Below, piece by piece: positions 34,549 to 45,949 of a DNA stretch of 64,000 nucleotides; position 1 is the first letter of the stretch, and every line of letters begins with the position of its first letter. The DNA is from Bipolaris cookei. Taxonomy: Eukaryota; Ascomycota; Dothideomycetes; Pleosporales; Pleosporaceae. The notes below the pieces were generated by a model. The model was not told the origin of the DNA and searched no databases. It saw only the letters and a list, made by a program, of their open reading frames with translations. Position numbers and translations under genes: made by a program. The stretch lies in contig NRSV01000022.1 of NCBI GenBank assembly GCA_002286855.1, forward strand, positions 62,001-126,000. Reading direction: 5' to 3'.

Positions 34549-35597
34549 TTATTTTAAATCCCTAGCCTTGCAATCAATCTGCATCTGCACCTTCCCAGCG
34601 CCATCCTGCGCAACATACCGTGCAGGCTCAAACACTAGCAATAACACAAGTACCAAAAACATCGGTACCGCATCAAAACAATATAGTGTCCACTCGTGCG
34701 CAATGAGATATGCCGCATTCCCCATCGAATACTCGATCAACCTGAACACACAACGGAAGAGGACAAGTGCACTAACACTGTAAAGAATATACATTGTCCT
34801 CTCCCACGGCGTATTGGTCACGGGCATAGAAGCACCAGTAACACGCCTCCTCATCCGCAGGTGAAAATCCCCCGCTGCAACGAGAAAAAACGCAAACGTA
34901 GCAACCTGCAACGCAAGCCCCGCAATAACAATCTTCTCTCCCGCTATAGCGAGCGAAAGTTGCAACGTACCCATGATACTGGCTCCTATGAATCTCTCTA
35001 TTAGCATCTGTTTCTCCAATTTCTCCCTCCCGTGTAAATATCTTCCTGGAAAGAAAAAAACATCACTCACCCAACCCCTGCACAACCAATGTCGTAACAT
35101 CCGCCGTAACAAAAACCCTCGTATACCACCTCGCTCCCATAACCGCAACATCCTCCGCACCCGCAAGCTGAATCGTGCGACCCAGCATCATATATACCGT
35201 CGCTGCGAACCATAGCGGTCCTATAAGTAATAACACACCCTGCGTAATAAACGGGCCCCAGGCTTGATTATCAAAGTGCGAAGCGATGCGTGCGCTGTAG
35301 CCTCCAACTTCGCCTGTCATATAGAAAAAAAGGTATTAGAAAAGTGATCTTATCGATAGATAGGTAGGGGAAAAGAAACGTACACAAAGCGCCGATGACG
35401 AGGAAGATGATGATGTGGTTTTTGGATTTGAAGAAGCGGGTTAGGTGAAGGAGTGCCATGGCTGCGAAGACGACGATACAGATTATGGGTCCGGCGAGGG
35501 AGGGGATGTAGCGGTACATTTCCCAGTCGAAGCCAAGAGATTTTGGGGGGTTCTGTCGTTTCCAGGCGAGACTAGGGGAGATGGAATGGATCATCAT
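34549..35597 (-). CDS. RTA1-family seven-helix membrane protein
   Basis: Three exons: 35384-35597, 35071-35313, 34549-34985, giving 297 residues. All junctions keep phase (donors GTACGT and GTGAGT). The start is the first of two adjacent ATGs. Seven hydrophobic segments are visible, including PSLAGPIICIVVFAAMALLH, IIIFLVIGALC, GPFITQGVLLLIGPLWFAAT, GASIMGTLQLSLAIAGEKIV, LALQVATFAFFLVAAGDFHL and FLVLVLLLVFEP. The order and motifs (GGYSAR near the second exon, QG then GASIMG, R near FRLIEYSMG) are typical of the RTA1 lipid-translocating exporter family, which includes yeast Rta1/Rsb1 and is linked to resistance to lipophilic compounds. The substrate is unknown. Confidence 0.9.
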
Positions 35598-36343
35598 GGT
35601 TGGACGATGTGGAAGTGATGAAATATTGAGAAAGGGAATCTGGCTGATTTTGAACCTGGAGCACAAACTGAAAAAGGGTGATGAGACGAGATGAGTTTCG
35701 TTAGCTGCCCAAATTCATGGCATTCTTTATACTACCTGTCTGTGAATACTACATCGTCATACCTCTATCTGCATACACATCCTTTCGCACTCGCTTACAC
35801 GCACTACCCATCTTCATGCACACGAAAGCCAGGTAAGTTAGCCCAGCCTATCAAAAACGTAGCATAACGTATATGAGAGTAGCGTGTTTTACACCCGGTT
35901 GCGAAGCCGCCGTTGTCATGTGTCTATCTAGACAGTCGTTCGCACTCGCTTAAACGATCCATGTCCGTGTACTCAGTGTCAGGTATGCTAGCGCACGTAG
36001 GGGTAAGACGCCAGATTTCGCATTCGCTAACCCGACCAATACTGTGCATTCTTTCACATCGATCCGTAGCAACGACCATAGTAATACGTCAAAGACGTCC
36101 AAGCACATCATCACTGCCTGAATGGTTCGGTCAAATGCATTCTTGCTGTTAACAATGATACACTACACAAGGATTTACCTGTGGTGGCCTGGCCAGGTTC
36201 CACATTTCATGCGTAAAGTGATGCCATAATTCCTTCGCAGACTTTTTTGTTTCTTAGATCGTATGTTACAACGTGCGACAAAGCACTCAACCCCAACACA
36301 TCCCCGTTCCAAAACCAAAGGAACGAGGCCCTTATGAGCCAAT
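35598..36343. other. Intergenic, degenerate short repeats
   Basis: About 750 bp. Three loose copies of a TTCGCACTCGCTTAAAC-like word occur at about 35786, 35938 and 36018. No gene seen. Confidence 0.55.
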
Positions 36344-37918
36344 CTAGCCCATGACCATGCCCTTGAGACCGGACATGTCGCCTTCCTTAGCGGCAATCTC
36401 AAAGTATCCGTAGATGATGGTGACGGCAAGAAGAATACCCGTACCACTGCCAAGAGCGCCGAGGAGGTCGCTACCAACAGACAAAGCTCCAATGCAGGCA
36501 CCGCCAAAGGCAGCAGCGGTAGGAATAACACGCTTGAGCTCCTTGTACATGGACTCCTCACGGTGACCAGCCATGACCAGACCCTGCTCCTTGAGCTGCT
36601 TGGCAACATCGCGGGGAGAGGAGCCAGAGACCTCGATCCAGGTCTTGGAGAAAACGGCGCAAGCGACAAGCATGTAGACAATGAAGATGGCGGTCTTGAG
36701 GGGGTCAGAGAGCGCCTCAGTGATGCTGAGAGGGGGAGACCTGTATAATGTGAATATGGAAACTACCAGAATGGGTTTGCTATAGAACGTACATGTAGTA
36801 AGCGACACCAGAGGTAGCGAAAAGCTGAGCGGAGCCCTCCTTAGGCTCCCAGACACCGAGAAGCTTGACAAGCAGGTTGTCAGAGAAGCGGCTGTAGAGC
36901 ATCTGGCTGATCAGGAAGACGTTGGAGGACAGAGCAGACTGCAGCATGATGGGCATGTTGGAGGTGTAGAACAGACGGACAGGGTAGGAGCCACGAACAC
37001 CACGCTGGCGGGCAGACTTTACTGGGATCTCAACGCGGAATCCCTGGAGATAGATGACAGCGCCGAAAACAAGAACGGTGGAGATCAGGTTCATGACGTT
37101 GGGGAGGTTCTGGCGGTAGAAAGCCTCCTTGAGCGCAACAGTCTTGTCGGGCCAGGTGAAGAGCAAGTGAACAAGAGCAATCAGAGCACCCTCAAACTCC
37201 GGGCCACGACCAGTGTTGATGGTGGTGGGAGAGAAAGCCTTCCACATGATGGACTCGCAGATGTTGGTGGCAATGAAGAGAGAGATGCCGCTGCCGAGAC
37301 CATAGCCCTTCTGAAGAAGCTCGTCGAGGAGAATGACAATCAAACCAGCAATCATCAACTGGATGACGAGCAGGACGCAGATACCGGCACCGAGGTCGGA
37401 TGGCTGTCCATAAAGACCAGAGATAACATAGACGACAGCCTGACCAAAGGACAGGAGAATGGCAAGGAGCTTTTGAGCGGTTTGGTAGAGTTCACGGTCC
37501 GACTTGAGGTCAAGGTTGACATCAATCAGGTGGGTTCCGGCGAGGAGCTGGAAGACCATGCCCGAGGTGATGATGGGGGTAATACCCAGCTCCATCAGCG
37601 TACCTCTGTTACTCGCCATCATCATGCGCAGCCAGTAGAGCGGGTCCGAGGTATCAGACGACACAATTCCGTAGAGCGGCATTTGGCTCATGACGAGGAA
37701 GACGAGGAGCGTAAGACCAGTCCATACCAGGCGGTTGTTGAACGGTACCTTGCTCTCGGGCAGTTGAATCTCGGGGACGAGAGGCACAAAGGGCTTGACA
37801 AGATCGAGGAACCGTACTGCATGGAGGCGTTAGCTGTGCGTGCCGCAGTGCGCCCTGTTTTGCGCGTGGGTGATCGCGGGCCCATTGAGGGCGGGGGCGT
37901 GGACTTACGGCCGCTCAT
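36344..37918 (-). CDS. SEC61: Sec61 alpha subunit of the ER translocon
   Basis: Three exons: 37909-37918 (only ATG AGC GGC plus one base), 36793-37816, 36344-36740, giving 476 residues, the normal length. The N-terminus is MSGLRFLDLVKPFVPLVPEI, as in the family, and the phases match at every junction (donors GTAAGT and GTACGT). Ten membrane segments are present. SecY/Sec61 signatures include GITPIITSGMVFQLLAG, ELLQKGYGLGSGISLFIATN, SARQRGVRGSYPVRLFYTSN and MPIMLQSALSSNVFLISQML, with LVKLLGVWEP and GHREESMYKELKRVIPTAAA further on. It is the channel through which proteins cross or enter the ER membrane, with Sbh1 and Sss1. The tiny first coding exon would be missed by many gene finders. Confidence 0.97.
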
Positions 37919-38984
37919 GATTGCGAACTATGGCCCAGAGACAAGAAAGAAGACAAGGAGAAGTGAAAAAGGTTGGTTGAAGACAGCCTGGAGATGGAAA
38001 GTGAGAGGGGGGTTTGTATTGTAGCTTTCGCAACGTGTCGCTGGGGAAATTACCCGTGCGCGCGCTAGCCGTAGTTCCGTCCCTGAGCCATCTCGAAGCT
38101 GCCACCGAACCTCAAAGAGGCCACGCTGTTCCAACGCTGTGGGGGCTTTGTGACGCTGTCGTCTACGAAATTGTGGCGTGCCTTTTCTGTATGTGTGTAA
38201 GCTCGGTCTCATTCAAATAGATATCGTTGTTATGCTGACCAGACTATTACCCCTGAGGTGCCATTGGTTGACCAAACACCAGCGTTGATAATGAGTAACT
38301 ACGTGATCCCTGTACAGGACCAATTGGCTGATATCTGAATCGTTGGAGACACATTGAGTTGTAAGCATTTCAACTTGCTCCTCACCGATAGCAGTGTCGA
38401 GGTTTTTGTTGGATGGTCAATATCGTATGTCTGATGCTGATACCCAACCCTGCATGCCTCGAATACACCTAAAGTAGAGGCTGAGTTAGAACACTGCTCA
38501 CTCAGACCAATACCCTCCAACCACCGCAAGTCCAAGTAGAGCAGCATCTACTCGACAAGTCAAATTCAATCACAACAACCACATCTTGCTCTCAAAGACC
38601 TCATAATGAACAATAAACATTATGTATACTACAGACAGGCGTATACGTAAATTTGGACCACATCCAACAGGCCAAGATGTGTCTTCCAGAGACCACAAGT
38701 GTGTAAAATAAAAAAGGGGGGGTATATATCCAGCCATCACCGAACCACCTCAGCTTGCCCACGCTCATTGGCCGCCACCAGTACAAACGGTGATTACAAT
38801 GAGTAAGGAATGTATAGAGTAAGGGGTATAGCGCAGAAAATATGATACAAAACCGGTCTCGCCGGACAAGAAAGAATGGAGAGGGTGAATATTCGTACGA
38901 TGTCAGGAAACGAGAAAGCGCTAAACGACATGACATAGCGAAAAGGAAATTGGCGTATAGTAGACAAAAGGAAAGAAAGATGGC
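37919..38984. other. Intergenic, tandem minus-strand genes
   Basis: About 1.1 kb, with the promoter of SEC61 near its left end and the 3' UTR of the LIM gene at its right end. No gene or repeat seen. Confidence 0.6.
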
Positions 38985-41216
38985 TTATGCCATCATCATG
39001 AGTCTCGTTCCACGTTTCTGCAGGTTTCGTGGTCTGTAATTTCCAGGTCCGAGGTGGTTTCTCGGCGGAGCCGCGGCGCTCTGGGCATGTCGCTCGCAAT
39101 ATCTTCGCCCAGCGACTTCAAAATAACCATCCCGCAGAATGAGACGGCACGTGAAGCATGCAAAGCACCTAGGGTGGAATTTTTGTCGCGTGTCTGTTTC
39201 GAGGTACTGGCCTTCAATGCCGCGGTTGCAGGTGTTGCACAGTGATCCATTGAGCTTATGGTAATGTCGCTCGCAGTAAGGTGAGTTGTTGAAGACGTAG
39301 AACTCGGCCGTGGGGAAAGGGTCCGCGCATTCTCTGCAAACAAAGCAGTGCTTGTGGTACCGCCCAGTGAGACGACCCGATGAATCTTTGACGGATTTTC
39401 CAACAATGGGCTCAGAGCATCCACGACAGTTACCCTTGCTAGCAGGTTTGGACCGCTGCGCATCTTGCTGGCGCACCTCAGGCTCAGCCATACTCCTAAG
39501 TGGGCTTCGACCGTAGTCTTGAGCTATTGGGTCTTTTGGGAACATGCCTAGTGGGGTTCGTGCACCCATTTGTACGGCGGGATCTATGGGAGACTCTGGG
39601 TACTGCATGTTTACGCCTGGTGGAAACATGAGCTGGCGAGGGCCTGGAGATAGCGCTCGTGGGTATGGTCCTAATCCGTTAGGGCTTGGACTTCTCCTAG
39701 GATTCTCTTCGGCAGCATAGTCTGGGCGGCCTATTTTGGAGGCTTGGCGTGAGTGTGCAGCTTCCGATTCTGGCGGGCTTGACCTTGAACTGGCTGTGCT
39801 TCGGATACCAGAGCTGCCATAGGAATCGTCAGAGAAGCCAGAGTCCGAAGGCGTGTGAAGCGAGTTTGATTGTCCATCACTGGGCCCTGCGGCAGCCAGT
39901 GGCGGAGGACGTAAAGAGCGAGATGGTGCAAGGCCTCGCGGCATGTCGCTCTCAGAACCACTACGGCTTGGACCCCGTGAAGGAAACATATTATTTGGAG
40001 GGAAAAAATCGGATGTATCCAAGTCACTCATATCCATCGGTGGCAAATCCCTTTCTGAGGGCCTTCTTGGCCGTGGTGGTGGTTCTCTCTTGTTTCGGCT
40101 GTTCTGTCGCACCGGTTCTGGCGTGATATTCTCCTGAGCTGGCTGAGAAGAGCCCGAAGATTCCTTTTGCAAGCGGTCCAGGAAAGCATCAATACCTTCA
40201 TTCTGCTCATCAGCCTGTGGGCGCGGGGGTAGAGCCTCGGTGCTTCCAACGCGTAGCTTTGGGTGGGAAGGGAGGCCGATGCTGCGGTTAGAATATCCAG
40301 AGCTGCGCGAAGTATTCGACGTTACAGAAGACCGCATTTGGGGAAAGCTCCTGATGATTGAGATGCTGCCGTGTGTGCCTGTCCTCTGGTGGCCGCTTGT
40401 AGATGCATCTACAGCTTGGTTCGATGCGCTTGTTCTACTTGGCCTTCGATCATTCTTTCCGTCAAACGGTCCTGGAGCAATAATGTTCATGCGCTTGGTG
40501 ATATTCTCCCCGCCATCAAAACGTGGGCTAAGTGGCGCAAATAATGGGCTTGGTTGGGCATAGTTTTGGTAGGGATCCAGACGTTCTCGTGGTTGAGGTT
40601 TGGCGCTTGTTGGTGTCTTGGGGCGAAATGGCGGAAAAGCACAGTCTAGATTTGAACTGAGGCCAGGCGAGCGAGGAGCCCTTGGTTGTTCTACCGGTGA
40701 TGTTACACTGCGAGTCATTTTGTAAGGTGACTTTGGTGGGACCAGTCCTGGAGAGCGACTTTGAGAGCCGCTGTAGTCACTGATAGGTGAGGGCTCTAGT
40801 GGCCTGAATGGCTTGTCTGTATAAATTAGTATGTAAATCTCTCTGCAGACTTGGTGTCATTCTGATTGCTTACTCGCTGCGTTGGAATCAATGCGAGGAG
40901 GGGGAGGCATGCGGCCAGAGGGCGCTGGCCGGTCAGATCGATTGCTGAATGTTGGGCCGCCGAAGGTTGCTGCGCGGTTGATTTTTGGAGAAAGAATAGA
41001 TTGAGGAGAGTCTGTCACGACTGTCGAGGTAGGAGACATGGGCTCAGATACTGGCGCTGCTAAGAGAGGAATTAGTTTGGGTAGACAATACAGAAATGTA
41101 TGGTACTCACCCGGCGCCGGGACTACAGCGCAGACATGGTCGGCCAGATGGAGGATATCAATGTCGACGGCACACGACGAGCATTTGATTGTTGGAAGCG
41201 TGCTCATTCGATCCAT
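38985..41216 (-). CDS. LIM-domain protein (paxillin-like)
   Basis: Three exons: 41111-41216, 40874-41059, 38985-40816, giving 707 residues. The first ATG is at 41216; a second (41207) is possible. The N-terminus has TLPTIKCSSCAVDIDILHLA then DHVC, a short Cys-containing motif seen at the start of fungal LIM proteins. Residues 60-550 are Ser/Pro/Arg-rich and disordered, with many Pro-rich short motifs. Two LIM domains lie at about 560-680: LIM1 from CRGCSEPIVGKSV with YHKHCFVCRECADPF, and LIM2 from CNTCNRGIEGQY with FHPRCFACFTC. The closest role I know for this layout is the yeast Pxl1/fission-yeast paxillin group, acting at sites of polarity and cytokinesis. Exact orthology is not tested. Confidence 0.85.
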
Positions 41217-43788
41217 GTTGGCATCCAGAACTCGCACACGGGAGCGATAACGAGGCAAGCGGTGCTGGAGTCAGTATGGGGATTATTTGCAACCAGCGGG
41301 AGTGTGATGACATGAAAGAAGAGCAGGGCGGGCGGCAGACAGTGGTCGAAGACGGCTACAAGCGTGCGCCGAACGACGACGCTGGACACAAGGCTGTTTG
41401 ATCTTCAGAAACGGTGTGGACCATGCTCAATCAGGGGCAGCATGCGGGCGTGGGTCCGAAAAGGCTACGAGCTTAGAAGGGCAGCGGCTGGAAAATGGCT
41501 AGCACGTCCATATGTAGCAGTCCTAGAGGGTGCCGGGCCCCACAATCGACACGCGCAATGTTGGGTATCGCGAAGCTAAACAGAAAGCAATCACGATACG
41601 GTAATGACCGCGTCCAGACATTGCCCATACAGACAGGCCAGCACGCGACAACGCTCGCCGGCAATCAAAGACGAACACCCAATCGCCCCCGGCACATGTG
41701 GCCGCCAGCGGGGGTCTATCGTTGTCGTCTGCATGCAATTCGCGCGTTGGGGGAATTGGGCGTGCTGGGGGTTGGCCGCCGTGCGGGCGATGATTCGGCG
41801 GGCATTTCCTTTGGCGTGCACGGGACGGCAGCTTGCACTTTTGGCTGAATCGTGCGGTTCTCGCCGTTCCAGCATCCACACCATTATACCCATCTATACC
41901 CATCCATTACAGCTGCCAACCTGTCATGAAACCCGTCCCGCGCCGGATCTCTCGTCAACCACACAGCATCCGCCGTGCCTAACGTCACCATGACGGGCCC
42001 GCCATTGGGAGGCCACCTGTCGCTTGATGCTGTCGCAGAAGGCGGCCAGACTGCAAGGCGTCAAGAATCGACCGAACACTGACTGTACTTACTGTGCTGG
42101 CGAGTCGGCGTTCCGAGGCTCTTTGTTCGCATCCTGTCCCTGCGCCGAACAACCGTCAGGGGACTAGCATTAGTTGCCCGGGGTGATTGGCCATACGTGA
42201 CATCGCTCCCAGCTGCCCGATCTACGTTGCAGACAGTAGATTATTGGCACCTCGCCACCCCTTTCGCAACGTAAACACCTGCTTGCCAACAATCAGCAAA
42301 CTTTATTCCTCGAGTGCTACGTAAGTACACAGTAAGCGAAAGTGTGTGTCTGTTGCATCACGACATCGGGACCTGATGTTTCGAATCGTCTCATGGCGCG
42401 AGCAACAAGCAATGGCGACGCAAACAACAAATGTTGCGCACACGGCCTCACATGGTCCACAGGTCGATCGCTCATTTCCACATGCAGCCTACCGTATCCG
42501 GCCTGATGCAAGCGATATCAGGGTTCTTGCCTCCAAATACTGTAGCTTTAGGCCCCATACCTGTTCGCCTGTTTCCCAGACGGCTAAAATAACGCGGCTC
42601 CATGACGAATTCATGTACAAGATACTTTCCATGTCAGAACACTGTGTGACAGCAGGACTCGTATCTTGCATAGCATCTGCTTGCCACGGTGACCGTTTTT
42701 TTCTGCTGCCAACCACGTCGCGTGCCTTCGCCGTTGTGCAAACATTTTTGAAGCTGATCGCGTTTCGAGTGCCACCTTTGTCCTCGACTGGCGACACGGC
42801 CGAGCTTTGAAACCATATCTGGCTCAGGAAGCTGGTCGTCATGCCTCTGCGCTGGAGAAGACTCGGTCTTTTGGCCTGGTCGATAGAGAATAAACCAGAA
42901 ATCGCCAAGGCAACACCTTGGCTTAAAGCCTAACGCTCCGTATAATACCAGGCGCCCTTGCAAGGCACCCAAGTGATGCCTGGGTATCGGGACACCTGCC
43001 GCTTCGACTAGTAAACACGTGATGGTGGGGTACTTGACAAGAAGGTGGGATGTGTTGAACTTTGTAGCAGACACTGTAGGATTCCGTCCCAGCATATACA
43101 GCGACAGCTGTCCATGCAATGTACCGTCTCTTTAGGCTCATACGGCACTCTGTTCCACGTCATTTGCGTCTTTTACCAAACCCAAGGAAGCTGCTGCTGC
43201 ATAATGGCGAGTTAGTGGGGGTAATAGCGGCGCATGGCGAATATCGCGAGGACTCGTGCGAGGCGTCGATTGGTGTCTCTACGCCTCAAGAGGACTACGG
43301 CAATAATTGCGACGACGAAAAGTGGAGAACCGAGAGGTAAAGGCAAAGAGGCGGTGGGTGAACACGTTGGCCGGCTGCAGGCGGGAGCGGTTGTGAGTGG
43401 TAGTGATAAGTCAGCAGCGGCACAAGAGCATTTAAGTGACTACACGGCGCCCCAACTTCTGCCTACCTTCACACCCCAACAGTTTCTGGTTGTAGACTAC
43501 AGCCAACTAGTAATCTAACAATCTCCCTTTTTCATCAACCACACCTGAAATCTCCCTCGGGCCATTGCCCAGCTGTCAAGACGTTTTCCAATCTCCTCAG
43601 CTCGTAAGTACCCCTCCTCCACGACCCCATGGGGACCGACTTCACGACGTGGAGGTGGATTTCACTAACACCCCGCAGGATCCACAACCCGTTCGCCGGC
43701 CGACGTACCTCTCCTTCTGGGGCAGCGTCGGATCTAGACTTCCGCAACTAAGTTCATCAAATCAACAAGAACTTGAATTAATATCATC
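41217..43788. other. Intergenic between divergent genes
   Basis: About 2.6 kb between the LIM gene and INO1. Open frames (for example 42346-42810 plus and 42489-42908 minus) have no recognisable protein content. The right end carries the promoter and a probable 5' UTR intron of INO1. Confidence 0.6.
43604..43678 (+). promoter_or_regulatory. Probable 5' UTR intron of INO1
   Basis: GTAAGT at 43604, a CTAAC branch-point-like sequence near 43665 and CCGCAG ending at 43678 give a 75-nt intron upstream of the INO1 ATG. It contains an upstream ATG (43629), so splicing would remove an upstream frame from the leader. Confidence 0.6.
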
Positions 43789-45499
43789 ATGGCACCGCAC
43801 GCAGAAGAAAGTGCCGGCCAGGCGAATGGGTTGGAGGTCAAGGCAGCCCCCAAGGCTCCTTTCGTCGTCAACTCGCCCAATGTCGAGTATACCGAGGATA
43901 CCATCAAGACAAAGTACACTTACCGCACCACGGACGTCACCAAGAACGCCGACGGCCACTATGTCGCTGTTCCCAAGGAGACCCTTTACGACTTCAAGGT
44001 TGACCGCAAAGTCCCCAAGACCGGCGTCATGCTGGTAGGTTGGGGTGGCAACAACGGTACCACGGTTACGGCTGGTATCATTGCTAACAAGCGTAACCTG
44101 GTCTGGGAAACCAAAGAGGGTAAGCGCGGTGCGAACTACTATGGCTCCGTCATCATGGGTTCTACTACCAAGCTTGGTGTGGACAGCAAGACCGGCCAAG
44201 AGATCCATATTCCATTTCATGATCTCCTGCCTATGGTCCATCCAAATGACCTCGTGATTGGCGGATGGGATATCAGTGGCATGAACCTGGCTGACGCCAT
44301 GGACCGCGCCAAGGTCCTGTCCCCATCTCTAAAGTCTCTGGTTCGCAAGGAGATGAGCGCTATGAAGCCTCTTCCCAGCATCTACTACCCGGACTTTATC
44401 GCCGCCAACCAGGAAGAGCGTGCTGACAACGTCCTGGAGGGAACCAAGGCTTCCATGACCCATGTTGAGCAGATCCGTAAGGACATCCGGTAAGTGGCTT
44501 TTTATATGGGACATGAGTATCCTTGCTAACGAATCAATAGGGATTTCAAGGCTACCCACGGGCTCGACAAGGTGATTGTGCAGTGGACTGCAAACACTGA
44601 GCGCTATGCCGACATCCTGGAGGGCGTCAACGACACCGCGGAGAACCTTCTCAAGGCCATTGAATCTGGCCACGATGAAGTTGCTCCCTCGACTGTCTTC
44701 GCCGTTGCCTCGATTCTCGAGGGTGTTCCCTTCATCAATGGTTCTCCTCAAAACACGTTTGTCCCTGGTGCGATTCAGCTTGCCGAGAAGCACAATGCCT
44801 TCATTGGTGGCGATGATTTCAAGTCTGGCCAGACCAAGATGAAGTCTGCCCTCGTTGACTTCATGATCAGCGCTGGTATCAAGCTCACATCGATTGCCTC
44901 GTACAACCATCTAGGCAACAACGACGGTATGAACCTCAGCTCTCAGAAGCAGTTCCGTTCCAAGGAGATCTCCAAGTCCAACGTTGTCGACGACATGGTC
45001 GCTGCCAACAACGTTCTGTATAAAGATGGAGAGCACCCTGACCACTGTGTTGTCATCAAGTATATGCCTGCTGTTGGAGACGACAAGCGTGCTCTGGACG
45101 AGTACTACGCTGAGATCTTCCTTGACGGCCACCAGACCATCAGCTTGTTCAATGTTTGCGAAGACTCCCTTCTGGCTTCGCCTCTGATCATTGATCTTGT
45201 GCTCGTTGCCGAGATGATGACCCGTGTACAGTGGAGGGCTCAGGCTGGTGAAGGTAGCGACGCCAAGTTCAACAACTTCCATAGCGTGCTTAGCGTCCTC
45301 AGCTATATGCTCAAGGTACGTCAGACAGGCTCCTATGCTTTTTCATCTGACTAACTTATTCCAGGCTCCTCTCACTCCTCCGGGTACTCCAGTCGTCAAC
45401 GCTCTTGCCAAGCAGCGTGCAGCTCTCACCAACATCTTCCGTGCTTGTGTCGGTCTTGAGCCTGAGAACGACATGACCCTCGAGCATAAGCTCTTCTAG
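43789..45499 (+). CDS. INO1: Inositol-3-phosphate synthase
   Basis: Three exons: 43789-44489, 44541-45315, 45365-45499, giving 536 residues, the usual length. The NAD-binding motif VGWGGNNGTTVTAG is at residues 83-96. Other family signatures are NLVWETKEGKRGANYYGS, DLVIGGWDISGMNLADAM, YPDFIAANQEERADNVL, VIVQWTANTERYADI, FIGGDDFKSGQTKMKS (catalytic region), NHLGNNDGMNLS and LIIDLVLVAEMMTRV, and the C-terminus HKLF. The enzyme makes inositol-3-phosphate from glucose-6-phosphate with internal NAD oxidation and reduction, the first committed step of inositol and phosphatidylinositol synthesis, in the cytosol. Donors GTAAGT and GTACGT and acceptors AATAG and CCAG keep phase. Confidence 0.97.
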
Positions 45500-45949
45500 G
45501 CGTCTAATGACGCATGATGACTGCTTAGTATGCACCGGTTGTTTGACTGACCTGACGATTTGCACGGCTAAAAATGCTTGCAATTAGTTTGACCAACTCC
45601 TTACTCTCGTTAAAGCAATATAAGATGTCTTCCCAGAGTTGTTTTTTTTCTTTCGTGATGTGTGATTGTCGCTAGGAATATTTAATAGACTCTAGGGCAA
45701 AGCCTTCTTTTACCGTGTCTGGGCACCACCACGACAAGAAAACCGAGATGATTCCTAATGTCTTCTAACAAATTTTGTAGTTGCAGGGCATATGCACCGA
45801 TTTTGATATAAATCTCAATATACTACAGGCAAGTGTTGATGTTGTTTTGGTCAGGTAGTCGGAAGAGGAAGGAGCATTTGTGTTCTCTGAACCAACCCTC
45901 ATCTCAACACATTTGTATTTGCCTAAAAACCCGAAGCTCATACTCCATA
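45500..45949. other. Spacer between tandem plus-strand genes
   Basis: About 450 bp, holding the 3' UTR of INO1 and the leader of the next gene. No gene seen. Confidence 0.65.

Noticed and set aside
37167..38024. 285-codon open frame on the plus strand
   Set aside because: It lies antisense to the certain SEC61 exons and its content has no domain; it is a coding shadow.
42346..42810. 154-codon plus-strand frame and the opposing minus-strand frame 42489-42908
   Set aside because: Both are open across the same stretch and neither has recognisable motifs; it is treated as non-coding.
43762..44241. 159-codon open frame on the minus strand
   Set aside because: It is antisense to INO1 exon 1, an unambiguous enzyme sequence.
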